Source of the DNA: Citrobacter sp. R56 | Lineage (GTDB): Bacteria; Pseudomonadota; Gammaproteobacteria; Enterobacterales; Enterobacteriaceae | NCBI RefSeq assembly: GCF_016811995.1 | Contig: NZ_CP069159.1 | Location: 682,001 to 746,000 of the forward strand | Length of the DNA stretch: 64,000 nt | Direction of reading: 5' to 3' | Shown: piece by piece, positions 49,886-58,527 of the stretch | How positions within the stretch are numbered: position 1 is the stretch's first letter | How the letters are laid out: each line of letters opens with the position of its first letter | Notes under the pieces: generated by a model | What the model saw: only the letters and a program-made list of their open reading frames with translations | The model's database searches: none | What the model was told of the DNA's origin: nothing | Made by a program: the position numbers and the translations under genes

Positions 49886-50674
49886 ATGGCAAACGATCAG
49901 GAAGTGAAATATCTGGTGCCGGGGCTGGAGCGCGGATTGCAACTGCTGCTGGCTTTCGGCGAGCAGCATCGCGAACTGACCTTTGCCGAGCTGCACCGGT
50001 TGGTGGATATGCCGAAGGCCACCGCCTACCGGGTGGTGCAAACGCTGGAATATATGGGTTTTCTGGAGCGTAACGCGCGCACCAACACCTTCTCGCTGGG
50101 CATGAACGTACTGCGTTTGGGCTTTGAATACATTGCTTCGCTGGATGTGGCTCAGGTGGGCCAGCCGGTGATTGAACAACTGCGTGACATCAGCCAGTGC
50201 AGCAGCCATCTGGCGATCCGCGACGGGCGCGACATTATCTATATCGCCCGTGTCAGCGCCGCTGGCTCGCGTATCAACCAGGTCAGCATCGGCACCCGCT
50301 TACCGGTGCACTGCACCTCGCTGGGGCGCATGCTTCTGACCGACCTCAGCCGCGCCGATTTTGAACAGCTGTTCCCGCAAGAACGCCTGCCGGGCAACAC
50401 GCCGGGCCAGTTGCAGGACCGCGAAGCGCTGTGGCAGATGGTGCAGCAGGATAAGGTGCGTGGCTACGTGATTGGCGAATCCTTCTTCCGCCACGGTATC
50501 TCCTCCATCGTTTATCCGGTGTATGACCGCTGTGGGAAAGTGGCGGCCGTGGTGAGCATTCTGGTGCCGTCGGAAGAGATCCCGCAAAGCGATCGCGAAC
50601 GGCTGCAAAGCGAGGTGAGCCTGGCGGCGGACAAAATTTCCGGCTTCTTAGGCTATCTCTCGAAAGCTAGCTAA
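49886..50674 (+). CDS. IclR-family transcriptional regulator
   Basis: A 262-residue regulator. The N-terminal winged helix-turn-helix (LTFAELHRLVDMPKATAYRVVQTLEYMGFL) is followed by the GAF-like IclR ligand domain, with effector-site features LPVHCTSLGRMLL and YVIGESFFRHGISSIVYPVYD. It is encoded inside the operon it probably controls. The paired inverted repeats at 47111 and 47158 are the likely binding sites. IclR proteins of aromatic pathways respond to the substrate or an early intermediate. Confidence 0.93.
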   Translation: MANDQEVKYLVPGLERGLQLLLAFGEQHRELTFAELHRLVDMPKATAYRVVQTLEYMGFLERNARTNTFSLGMNVLRLGFEYIASLDVAQVGQPVIEQLRDISQCSSHLAIRDGRDIIYIARVSAAGSRINQVSIGTRLPVHCTSLGRMLLTDLSRADFEQLFPQERLPGNTPGQLQDREALWQMVQQDKVRGYVIGESFFRHGISSIVYPVYDRCGKVAAVVSILVPSEEIPQSDRERLQSEVSLAADKISGFLGYLSKAS

Positions 50675-50762
50675 ATCAAAAGATTAACGCCAGGCGCTTG
50701 ACTGCGTCGGGCATATTTTACGCCCAAATTCGGGTGATGAACGGTAAATGAGGCAACGAACG

Positions 50763-51689
50763 ATGAGCGTAATCGGAATTGAAAAGCTGGAATTTGGCGT
50801 CGACGACCTGACGCACTGTGCCAAATTTATGCGTGATTTTGGCCTGACGGGAGACGCCAGCGGCCAGCGTTTTACCACCCTAAGCGGCGCCCGCGTGGAG
50901 CTGAGCCCGATCGACAGCCCGGATCTGCCACCTGCGTTTGAAGCCGGTAACACTCTTCGTCGCATGACCTGGTCGGTAGCCAGCCTGCAGGAACTGGAAG
51001 CCTTAAGGCCGAAGCTGGCGCAGCAGCCGGGTTTTCGTGAAGTGGACGGCGCGCTGGAATGCCGCGATCCGAACGGTATGACTCTGCGCGTACAGGTGAG
51101 CCAGCAGGTGCCGGTTGAGCTGAACGTCGAGCCAATCAATCAGTGGGGCGACGTCCGCCGTATCGACACGCCGAGCCCGGTTTACGATCGCGCCGAGCCG
51201 ATCAACGTCGGCCACGTGGTGTTCTTCGTCGAAGAGCTGGCGGCGGTGGAGAAATTTTATCGCGACGTGCTCGGCTTTCAGGTTTCCGATCGCTATATCA
51301 ATCGCGCGGTGTTCCTGCGCTGCGGCGTACGCGGCGGCCACCACAACCTCTTCTTACTGCAACTGCCGAACCGTAAGCGCGGTCTGAACCACGTTGCCTT
51401 TACCGTGCGCGATATCCATGAAGTGATCGGCGGCGGCATCGCCATGAACAAGAATGCCTGGAGCACCTTTATTGGGCCGGGACGCCACCCGGTGTCGTCG
51501 GCCTACTTCTGGTATGTCAACAGCCCGACCGGCGGTGCGTTTGAGTACTACACCAACGACGACTATCTGACGGAAAACTGGCAGCCGCGCGAGCTGGAGC
51601 ATTCGCTGGTCTCCTTTACCGAATGGGCGGTGGAAGGCGGTATCGATCATGACACGCGCCGCCAGCAGAAGAAAACGGAGGCCCTATGA
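50763..51689 (+). CDS. VOC-family extradiol-type dioxygenase
   Basis: A 308-residue two-module vicinal-oxygen-chelate protein like the extradiol catechol dioxygenases. The C-terminal module has the iron triad H151 (INVGHVVFF), H210 (GLNHVAFTV) and E261 (GGAFEYYTN), at almost the same numbering as BphC-type enzymes. Expected reaction: meta cleavage of a catechol or similar diol. The ATG at 50763 has GAGG at good spacing and is preferred to one five codons earlier. The stop overlaps the reductase start by four bases. The exact diol is unknown. Confidence 0.9.
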   Translation: MSVIGIEKLEFGVDDLTHCAKFMRDFGLTGDASGQRFTTLSGARVELSPIDSPDLPPAFEAGNTLRRMTWSVASLQELEALRPKLAQQPGFREVDGALECRDPNGMTLRVQVSQQVPVELNVEPINQWGDVRRIDTPSPVYDRAEPINVGHVVFFVEELAAVEKFYRDVLGFQVSDRYINRAVFLRCGVRGGHHNLFLLQLPNRKRGLNHVAFTVRDIHEVIGGGIAMNKNAWSTFIGPGRHPVSSAYFWYVNSPTGGAFEYYTNDDYLTENWQPRELEHSLVSFTEWAVEGGIDHDTRRQQKKTEAL

Positions 51690-52873
51690 CAACGCGCATT
51701 GTCATTATCGGCGGCGGTCAGGCGGGTGGCTGGGCAGCGAAAACCCTGCGCGACGAAGGCTTTGACGGCGAGATTTGCGTCGTCGCGGAAGAGGCGTGGG
51801 ACTTCTACGAGCGCCCGCCGCTGTCGAAAGCCACGTTGCTGGAGCCGGACGCGGCGTTGCCGCGACTGTTCAGTGAAGCGGCGCAACAGGCGCTGAACCT
51901 GAACTGGTATCGCCCGCTGCGGGTGGAATCCATCCACCGCGAGGCGAAAACGGTACAGTTAAGCAACGGGGAACAGCTTAGTTACAACATTCTGTTAATC
52001 GCCACCGGTGGACGGGCGCGCCTGCCGGGGGCGGCGTGGGAACAGCATCAGCAGGTTTACACGCTGCGTCATTGGCAGGATGCCCAGCGTTTGAAAGGGC
52101 GTCTGGCGGAGTGCAAAACGCTGGCGATTATCGGCGGCGGCTGGATTGGCCTGGAGATTGCTGCTTCGGCGCGCAAAAGCGGCGTAGCGGTCACGCTGTT
52201 TGAGCAGCAGCCTGCGCTGTGCATGCGCTCGGTCAGTGCCGACGTCTCTGCGCACCTGGCGGCTGTCCACCGCGAACAGGGCGTGGATATCCGTACCGGC
52301 TGCGGCACGCTGGAGCTGGAGGATAACGATGGCCTGCCGACGATCCACTGTGACAGCCAGCGTGAAACCTATGACGCAGTCGTGGTGGGGATCGGCGTCG
52401 ATCTCAATCTGGAACTGGCGCGTGAGGCCGGGCTGCACATCGACCGTGGGATCGTCGTCGATGCGCAGGGGCGGACCTCGGATCCGGCCATTTTTGCCGC
52501 AGGCGATGTGGCGCAGCATCACCAGTACGGCCTGTGCATTCAGTCCTGGGCCTTTGCGCAGAATCAGTCGGTGGCGACGGCAAAAGCGATGCTCAATGCA
52601 GACGCCGCAGGTTATGACGAAGCGCCGTGGCTATGGTCGGATCAATACCAGCACAACATTCAGATCCTCGGCATTCCACAGCCTGACAGTAAAACGATCG
52701 TCCGTGAGAACACGCTTTTCTTCTCGCTGGACGGTAACGGACGGCTGGCGCAGCTGGTGGCGTTCAATGACGCACGCACCGTGAAGCTGGCGAAACGCTG
52801 GATGGCGGCTGGACGGGATCTGTCTGATGTTCCGCTCGCCGACCCGACCTTTTCACTGATGTCATTGCGATAA
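51686..52873 (+). CDS. FAD-dependent ferredoxin reductase
   Basis: A 395-residue flavoprotein of the HcaD/BphA4 class passing electrons from NADH to the Rieske ferredoxin. The FAD motif IIGGGQAGGWAAKTL, the NADH motif AIIGGGWIGLEIAASARKSG and the FAD closing motif IFAAGDVAQH are in order. The C-terminal domain begins near LWSDQYQHNIQILG. With the ferredoxin and oxygenase it completes a three-component system. Confidence 0.95.
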   Translation: MTTRIVIIGGGQAGGWAAKTLRDEGFDGEICVVAEEAWDFYERPPLSKATLLEPDAALPRLFSEAAQQALNLNWYRPLRVESIHREAKTVQLSNGEQLSYNILLIATGGRARLPGAAWEQHQQVYTLRHWQDAQRLKGRLAECKTLAIIGGGWIGLEIAASARKSGVAVTLFEQQPALCMRSVSADVSAHLAAVHREQGVDIRTGCGTLELEDNDGLPTIHCDSQRETYDAVVVGIGVDLNLELAREAGLHIDRGIVVDAQGRTSDPAIFAAGDVAQHHQYGLCIQSWAFAQNQSVATAKAMLNADAAGYDEAPWLWSDQYQHNIQILGIPQPDSKTIVRENTLFFSLDGNGRLAQLVAFNDARTVKLAKRWMAAGRDLSDVPLADPTFSLMSLR

Positions 52874-52899
52874 CCGACGCGCACCCTTAGGGGGGATAA

Positions 52900-54156
52900 A
52901 TGACCACATTCGAGACGAACACCGCGCCCGCAGAGGCGAGCGGTGAGGGGACCCGTACGCCTGAAAAAGCCGTTCGCTGGGCGATCCCGCTGTCGCTGCT
53001 GGCCTGTGTACTGCTGGCGTTTTTCGACAAAATCAGCATTGCCGCGCTGTTTTCTGACGGCCATTTTCAGCAGGCGATGGGCATTGATTTTGACACCACG
53101 CGCCTTGGCATTCTGATGAGTGCGTTTTTGCTGAGCTACGGTTTTTCATCGGTATTTCTGAGTGGCCTTGGCGACAAGATTGCGCCGCTGCGCTTGCTGA
53201 CCGGGATGATGGCGGTGTGGTGCGTGCTGATGGTGGCGATGGGCTTTACCCACAACTACACCCTGATGATTGTGCTGCGCATCCTGCTCGGTGTTGCTGA
53301 GGGTCCGCTGTTTCCGCTGGCTTTCGCCATCGTTCGCCACAACTTCCCGCAGCGCCTGCAGGCGCGGGCCACCATGCTGTGGCTGCTCGGCACGCCGTTT
53401 GGCGCGGCGATTGGCTTCCCGCTCTCCCTGTGGTTGCTCAACACTTTCGGTTGGCAGAGTACTTTCTTTGTGATGGCGATGCTCACCGTGCCGGTACTGA
53501 TTTTCGTGCGCATTGGCCTGCGGGGCATCCGTCTGGATGCAAAGCCGACCACAGCGAAGGCGACACAAGACGAGCGACGTTTGGCGCGGCGCGAGCTGTT
53601 TGCCAGCCTGCACTTCTGGATTATTTGCATCTTTAACATCGCCTTTCTCACCTATCTGTGGGGCATCAACGGCTGGCTGCCGGGTTATCTGATCAAAGGC
53701 AAAGGCATCCATCTTGAACACGCCGGCTGGCTCTCATCGATGCCGTTTATCGCCATGCTGGCGGGCGAAGTGATCGGCGCATGGTTGTCGGACCGCGTCG
53801 ATAAACGCGCGGCGGCCTGCTTTATCTCGATGGCGGGCGCAGGGGTTGGGCTGGCGGTGGTGATGCATCTGGATACCCCGCTGGCTGTCATCACGGCGAT
53901 GAGCTTTAGCACCTTTATGTGGGGAACCGGCGCCCCCAACATTTTTGCGCTGTTGGCGAAGGCGACCCACCCGCGGGTGAGCGCTACCGCCGGCGGTATC
54001 TTCAACGGGCTGGGAAACTTTGCGGGTGCGCTGTCGCCAGCGGTGATGGGGGTGCTTATCGCCTTCACCCACAGCATGGATTCCGGGCTGATTTTTCTGG
54101 CGGTGATGGCGGCGGTGGGCTGCGTCCTGTTACTGCCGCTGCTGAAACGTTACTGA
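52900..54156 (+). CDS. Second MFS transporter of the cluster
   Basis: A 418-residue, 12-helix major facilitator starting after a Glu/Pro-rich 25-residue tail. The motifs FFDKISIAALF, GLGDKIAPLRLLTG and GVAEGPLFPLAFA fit the anion:cation symporter group. It is encoded within the operon, so it may import a second form of substrate or export a product. The divergent MFS at 45834 is a different protein, not a duplicate. Confidence 0.9.
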   Translation: MTTFETNTAPAEASGEGTRTPEKAVRWAIPLSLLACVLLAFFDKISIAALFSDGHFQQAMGIDFDTTRLGILMSAFLLSYGFSSVFLSGLGDKIAPLRLLTGMMAVWCVLMVAMGFTHNYTLMIVLRILLGVAEGPLFPLAFAIVRHNFPQRLQARATMLWLLGTPFGAAIGFPLSLWLLNTFGWQSTFFVMAMLTVPVLIFVRIGLRGIRLDAKPTTAKATQDERRLARRELFASLHFWIICIFNIAFLTYLWGINGWLPGYLIKGKGIHLEHAGWLSSMPFIAMLAGEVIGAWLSDRVDKRAAACFISMAGAGVGLAVVMHLDTPLAVITAMSFSTFMWGTGAPNIFALLAKATHPRVSATAGGIFNGLGNFAGALSPAVMGVLIAFTHSMDSGLIFLAVMAAVGCVLLLPLLKRY

Positions 54157-54166
54157 GGAGAGTGTC

Positions 54167-54697
54167 ATGACTGATTCAACCGTAACCGCAAAACCGGGCA
54201 TTAAACCTGACCATCTGACCATGGAAGAGTGGGTCGAGTCGCGCATTGCGCGCTTTGAAGGACGCAAGTACGACTGGAACGCGCTGAAGTTCCAGGCCGA
54301 CTATGACCCGAAATATCGCCGTGCGCAGATGCGCTACATCGGCACCGGCGCGACGGGCGTGGCAACCGATGCCAATACCGTTCCCGCCGAGCACTTCACC
54401 TTCTCCACCATGGTGCTGCCGTCAAAATGCGAAGGACCGCTGCATCTGCACGATGATGTGGAAGAGGTGTTCTTCATGCTGAAAGGGCAGATCACGCTGA
54501 TGATTCAGGACGGCGATAACTACACCGAAACCGTGCTGCGCGAACGCGATCTGATCTCTGTACCGCCGGGTATTTATCGCGGGCTGTTTAACCACGGCGA
54601 AGAAGAAGCGCTGATGTGCGTGATGCTGGGTACGCAGAAACCGCACATCCCGACCTATCCGACCGATCATCCTCTGTCAAAAGTGAAGCGGGGCTAA
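54167..54697 (+). CDS. Cupin-domain protein
   Basis: A 176-residue protein with one cupin barrel. The metal motif is GPLHLHDDVEEVFFMLKGQ (His, His, Glu), with a second motif around PPGIYRGLFNHGEEEALM (His). This could be a metal-dependent ring-cleaving or isomerising enzyme, or a metal-binding accessory. It lies ten bases after the MFS gene. The reaction is unknown. Confidence 0.85.
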   Translation: MTDSTVTAKPGIKPDHLTMEEWVESRIARFEGRKYDWNALKFQADYDPKYRRAQMRYIGTGATGVATDANTVPAEHFTFSTMVLPSKCEGPLHLHDDVEEVFFMLKGQITLMIQDGDNYTETVLRERDLISVPPGIYRGLFNHGEEEALMCVMLGTQKPHIPTYPTDHPLSKVKRG

Positions 54698-54706
54698 GGG
54701 GGCGCT

Positions 54707-55477
54707 ATGACGGGTTTTCGTGAACAGGGCTGCGGTATTCCGCTGATGCTGCTGCACGGTATCAGCTCCGGCGCGACCTCCTGGCATAAGCAGATGGTGC
54801 TGGCGGGCTTCCGCGTGCTGGCCTGGGATATGCCCGGTTACGGCGAGAGCCCAATGCTTAATGTTGCACGGGCCAACGCGGGGGATTACGCCGACGCGCT
54901 GGCGGCAATGCTGGACAGCGCAGGCGTTCGGCAGACGGTGCTGGTGGGGCATTCACTCGGTGCGCTGGTCGCCAGCGCGTTTGCGGCGAAATACCCCGAC
55001 CGCGTGCTGCACCTGGTGCTGGCCGATGCCGCACAGGGCTACGGCCAGAGCACGCCCGAGCAGCGCGAAAAAGTTTGGCGCAGCCGCGAGCAGCAAATTG
55101 CGCTGGGTGGCGAGATCCTCGCGCAAACCCGGGCGGCGAAGCTACTGCACCCCGGCGCACGCGAGGCAGATATCGCCACCGTTGCCGCCGGAATGGGCAG
55201 GCTGCGCGCCGAGGGTTATCTCGCCGCCGCGTGGATGCTGGCGCACGATGATATTCACGGCTGGCTCAGGATCTACGGCGGTGCATTTGAAGTCTGGTGC
55301 GGCGAGCAGGATGCCATCACCCCGCCTGAGCTGGTACACGGGCTGGCGCTGCGCTACGGCATGCCGTACACCGCTATTCCACAGGCCGGGCACGCCAGTT
55401 ATCTCGATAACGACGCGTTTTTTAATCAACAGCTTTTACGTATTAAACAAGAGGTGCGCGATGAATGCACAAATTAA
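54707..55477 (+). CDS. Alpha/beta hydrolase, possible meta-cleavage product hydrolase
   Basis: A 256-residue alpha/beta hydrolase. The oxyanion region LLHGISSGATSW, nucleophile S83 in VGHSLGAL, D202 in CGEQDAITPPE and H229 in QAGHASYLD form the triad. The fold and size are those of carbon-carbon hydrolases that split meta-cleavage products, but esterase or lactonase activity is equally possible. Overlaps the next gene by 17 bases. Confidence 0.87.
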   Translation: MTGFREQGCGIPLMLLHGISSGATSWHKQMVLAGFRVLAWDMPGYGESPMLNVARANAGDYADALAAMLDSAGVRQTVLVGHSLGALVASAFAAKYPDRVLHLVLADAAQGYGQSTPEQREKVWRSREQQIALGGEILAQTRAAKLLHPGAREADIATVAAGMGRLRAEGYLAAAWMLAHDDIHGWLRIYGGAFEVWCGEQDAITPPELVHGLALRYGMPYTAIPQAGHASYLDNDAFFNQQLLRIKQEVRDECTN

Positions 55478-56255
55478 CGGACGTGTCGCGGTAGTCACCG
55501 GAGGGTCTTCGGGTATTGGTTTTGAAACGCTGCGTCTGCTGCTGGGCGAAGGGGCGAAAGTTGCTTTCTGTGGGCGCGATCCGGACCGCCTTGCCAGCGC
55601 CCACACGGCGCTGCAAAACGAATACCCCGAGGGCGACGTGTTTTCATGGCGCTGCGACGTGTTGAAAGCCGAAGAGGTGCAGGCGTTTGCCGAGGCGGTG
55701 AACGACCGTTTTGGCCCGGCAGATATGTTGATCAACAACGCCGGTCAGGGCTATGTGGCGCATTTTGCCGATACCCCGCGCGAGGCGTGGCTGCATGAAG
55801 CCGAGCTGAAGCTGTTCGGCGTGATTAACCCGGTGCAGGCGTTTTTACCGCAGCTTGAGCAGTCGGATATCGCCTCGATTACCTGCGTAAACTCGCTGCT
55901 GGCGCTACAGCCGGAAGAGCACATGATTGCTACCTCGGCGGCCCGCGCAGCGCTGCTGAATATGACGCTGACGCTGTCGAAAGATCTGGTGGAAAAAGGC
56001 ATTCGCGTTAACTCAATTCTACTCGGCATGGTCGAGTCCGGGCAGTGGCAGCGCCGGTTTGCTGACCGCGCCGATAAAAACCAGAGCTGGCCGGAGTGGA
56101 CGGCGGATATCGCCCGCAAGCGCGGTATTCCCATGGCCCGCCTGGGCAAACCGCAGGAGCCAGCGCAGGCGCTGTTATTCCTCGCCTCGCCGCTGGCATC
56201 ATTTACCACCGGGGCCGCTCTGGATGTCTCCGGCGGTTTTTGCCGTCACCTGTAA
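55461..56255 (+). CDS. Atypical SDR lacking the catalytic Tyr and Lys
   Basis: A 264-residue short-chain dehydrogenase fold. The cofactor motif TGGSSGIG (13-20) and NNAGQG (92-97) are normal and S145 is kept, but the YxxxK pair is replaced by T158 and R162 (in MIATSAARAAL). Such proteins may bind NAD(P) and act on a different chemistry, for example as a dehydratase or epimerase-like or regulatory subunit. The ATG at 55461 follows GAGGTG and overlaps the hydrolase end by 17 bases. The function is unknown. Confidence 0.87.
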   Translation: MNAQINGRVAVVTGGSSGIGFETLRLLLGEGAKVAFCGRDPDRLASAHTALQNEYPEGDVFSWRCDVLKAEEVQAFAEAVNDRFGPADMLINNAGQGYVAHFADTPREAWLHEAELKLFGVINPVQAFLPQLEQSDIASITCVNSLLALQPEEHMIATSAARAALLNMTLTLSKDLVEKGIRVNSILLGMVESGQWQRRFADRADKNQSWPEWTADIARKRGIPMARLGKPQEPAQALLFLASPLASFTTGAALDVSGGFCRHL

Positions 56256-56264
56256 GGAAGCATC

Positions 56265-57035
56265 ATGAAAAAGATCATGTTAATCGGTTATGGGGCAATG
56301 GCGCAGGCGGTGATTGAACGTTTGCCGCCACAGGTGGTTATCGGTTGGATCGTCGCGCGTGAATCTCACCACGCGACGATCTGCGAGCAGTTTGGCGGCA
56401 CGGTCACAGCGCTGATCACGCCAATGGACTGTGCTGAGACGCCGGATCTGGTGCTGGAGTGTGCCAGTCAGCAGGCGGTGGCGCAGTACGGCGAGGCGGT
56501 ACTGGCGCGCGGCTGGCATCTGGCGGTGATCTCTACCGGGGCGTTGGCCGACAGCGCGCTGGAGCAGCGCCTGCTGAACGCGAGCGGCAGGCTTACGCTG
56601 CTGAGCGGCGCGGTCGCGGGGATCGACGGGTTGGCGGCGGCGAAAGAGGGCGGGCTTGAGCGCGTTACCTACCAGTCGCGTAAAAGCCCGGCCAGCTGGC
56701 GCGGCAGCTACGCCGAGCAGCTTATCGATCTCAACGCCGTTTCCGAGGCGCAGATTTTCTTTGAAGGCAGTGCCCGCGAGGCGGCCAGGCTGTTTCCGGC
56801 TAATGCCAACGTGGCGGCAACCGTGGCGCTCGGCGGCATCGGAATGGATGACACCCGCGTGCAGCTGATGGTGGACCCGGCCACGAAACGCAATACCCAC
56901 ACCCTGCACGTTGAAGGTTTGTTTGGCGAATTTCATCTGGAACTGAGTGGCTTACCGCTGGCCAGCAACCCGAAAACGTCCACCCTGGCGGCATTAAGCG
57001 CAGTGCGCGCCTGCCGCGAGCTGGTCCAGCGCTGA
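56265..57035 (+). CDS. Aspartate dehydrogenase-like protein (NadX family)
   Basis: A 256-residue protein of the L-aspartate dehydrogenase family. The N-terminal NAD(P) motif is MLIGYGAMAQAV. A central segment resembles the family's ASQQAV and STGALAD blocks. The signature C-terminal DPATKRNTHTLHVEGLFGEF and SNPKTSTLAALSAVRACREL are present. The family interconverts aspartate and iminoaspartate or oxaloacetate plus ammonia. Here it is not beside nadA/nadC but inside an aromatic-type operon. It may therefore act on an amino or imino acid made by the pathway. Followed ten bases later by an aldehyde dehydrogenase. Confidence 0.88.
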   Translation: MKKIMLIGYGAMAQAVIERLPPQVVIGWIVARESHHATICEQFGGTVTALITPMDCAETPDLVLECASQQAVAQYGEAVLARGWHLAVISTGALADSALEQRLLNASGRLTLLSGAVAGIDGLAAAKEGGLERVTYQSRKSPASWRGSYAEQLIDLNAVSEAQIFFEGSAREAARLFPANANVAATVALGGIGMDDTRVQLMVDPATKRNTHTLHVEGLFGEFHLELSGLPLASNPKTSTLAALSAVRACRELVQR

Positions 57036-57044
57036 GAGGCTGAA

Positions 57045-58514
57045 ATGGATGAATTAATGATTTTTATCGGCGGCCACTGGCGGCACGGCGGCGGAAAGAT
57101 GATGCAAAGCAGCTTCCCGGCTGACGGATCGCTCAACGCCACGATGCACGCGGCAAGCCTTGACGATCTGCAGGAAGCGATTGAGTGCGCGGACCGCGCA
57201 TGGCGTGAGCCGACGTGGCGCAACGCGCTGCCGCACCAGCGTGCGAAGATCCTGCACAAGGTAGCGGATGACATTGAAACCCGTACCGATGAGCTGGCGC
57301 ACATGCAGAGCCGCGACAACGGCAAGCCGCTGGCGGAAGCGCGTGGCCTGGTGATGAGTGCGGCGGCGACCGCCCGCTATTTCGCCGCCGCCTGTGAGCT
57401 GCTGGAAGGCGAACTGCCGACGCCGCGCCAGCCGGATCTGCTGACGCTGAGCCGCTATGAAGCGCTCGGCGTAGTGGCGGCGATTACGCCGTGGAACTCG
57501 CCGATTGCCAGCGAAATGCAAAAAGTGGCCCCAGCCATTGCCGCGGGTAACGCGGTGATCCTGAAACCCGCTGAAGCCACGCCGCTAATGGCGCTGGAGC
57601 TGGCGCGAATTTTCGAACGGGCGGGGCTGCCAGCGGGCCTGCTGAGTGTGCTGCCGGGCAAAGGCTCAGTGATCGGCGACGCTCTGGCGCGCCATCCGAA
57701 GGTACGCAAAATCTCCTTCACCGGCGGAACGACAACCGGTCGCCATCTGGCGCACGTGGCGGCGGAAAAGTTAATCCCCACTTCGCTGGAGCTGGGCGGT
57801 AAATCGCCGACTATCGTGCTGGAAGACGCCGATATCGAGCAGGCGGCGCGCGGCATCTGCTACGGCATTTTTAGTTCGGCCGGGCAGGCGTGCATTGCGG
57901 GTTCGCGGCTGTTTATTCACGAACAGGTTTACGCCCCGCTGATGGCGCGGCTGCTGGAGCTAACTCGCGGCCTGCGCGTAGGCCATCCTTTCAACCGCGA
58001 CACGCACGTGGGGCCGCTGATTAGTGAAGCGCATCGCCAGCATGTGCTGGAGTATGTCGAGCTGGCGAAGCGGGAAGGCGGGCGCGTGCTGTGCGGTGGT
58101 GAGATCCCGGCGGATCCTGCACTGGCGGCGGGCAGCTTCTTTCTGCCGACGATCGTCGAGGGGTTGAACAACAGCGCTCGCGCCTGCCAGGAGGAGATCT
58201 TCGGCCCGGTGCTGGTGGCGATGCCTTTTCACGATGAAGATGCGCTGATTCACGAAGCTAATGACTCGGTCTACGGGCTCGCGGCGGGCATCTGGACGCG
58301 TGATACCGGCCGCGCCCTGCGCCTGAGCGAAAGGCTGGAGGTGGGGACGGTGTGGATTAATACCTACAAAGTTTTCTCTATTTCGACCCCGTTTGGGGGC
58401 TTTAAAGAGAGCGGTCTGGGCCGCGAAAAGGGCATTCAGGGGCTGAAGGCCTGGATGCAGCAAAAGAGCATTTATCTGGCGACGGGTAATAGCGTCAACC
58501 ACTGGTGCGACTGA
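57045..58514 (+). CDS. Aldehyde dehydrogenase, NAD(P)-dependent
   Basis: A 489-residue ALDH. TPWNSP (149-154) and K174 of the cofactor site, FTGGTTTG, the general base E249 in LELGGKSP and the nucleophile C283 in SSAGQACIAGSRLF are intact. It would oxidise a semialdehyde, such as a muconate semialdehyde or the aldehyde made by the downstream thiamine enzyme. Cytosolic and soluble. The start follows GAGAGGCTGAA. Confidence 0.92.
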   Translation: MDELMIFIGGHWRHGGGKMMQSSFPADGSLNATMHAASLDDLQEAIECADRAWREPTWRNALPHQRAKILHKVADDIETRTDELAHMQSRDNGKPLAEARGLVMSAAATARYFAAACELLEGELPTPRQPDLLTLSRYEALGVVAAITPWNSPIASEMQKVAPAIAAGNAVILKPAEATPLMALELARIFERAGLPAGLLSVLPGKGSVIGDALARHPKVRKISFTGGTTTGRHLAHVAAEKLIPTSLELGGKSPTIVLEDADIEQAARGICYGIFSSAGQACIAGSRLFIHEQVYAPLMARLLELTRGLRVGHPFNRDTHVGPLISEAHRQHVLEYVELAKREGGRVLCGGEIPADPALAAGSFFLPTIVEGLNNSARACQEEIFGPVLVAMPFHDEDALIHEANDSVYGLAAGIWTRDTGRALRLSERLEVGTVWINTYKVFSISTPFGGFKESGLGREKGIQGLKAWMQQKSIYLATGNSVNHWCD

Positions 58515-58527
58515 GAAAGGGTGAGCA

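Noticed and set aside
47461..52873. Identification of the island as the hca phenylpropionate pathway
   Set aside because: hca has an alpha-beta oxygenase and a LysR regulator. Here there is no beta subunit and the regulator is IclR-type.
56265..57035. Naming the aspartate-dehydrogenase-like gene nadX with a role in NAD biosynthesis
   Set aside because: No nadA, nadC or nadB gene is adjacent and the operon context is catabolic. Only family membership is claimed.
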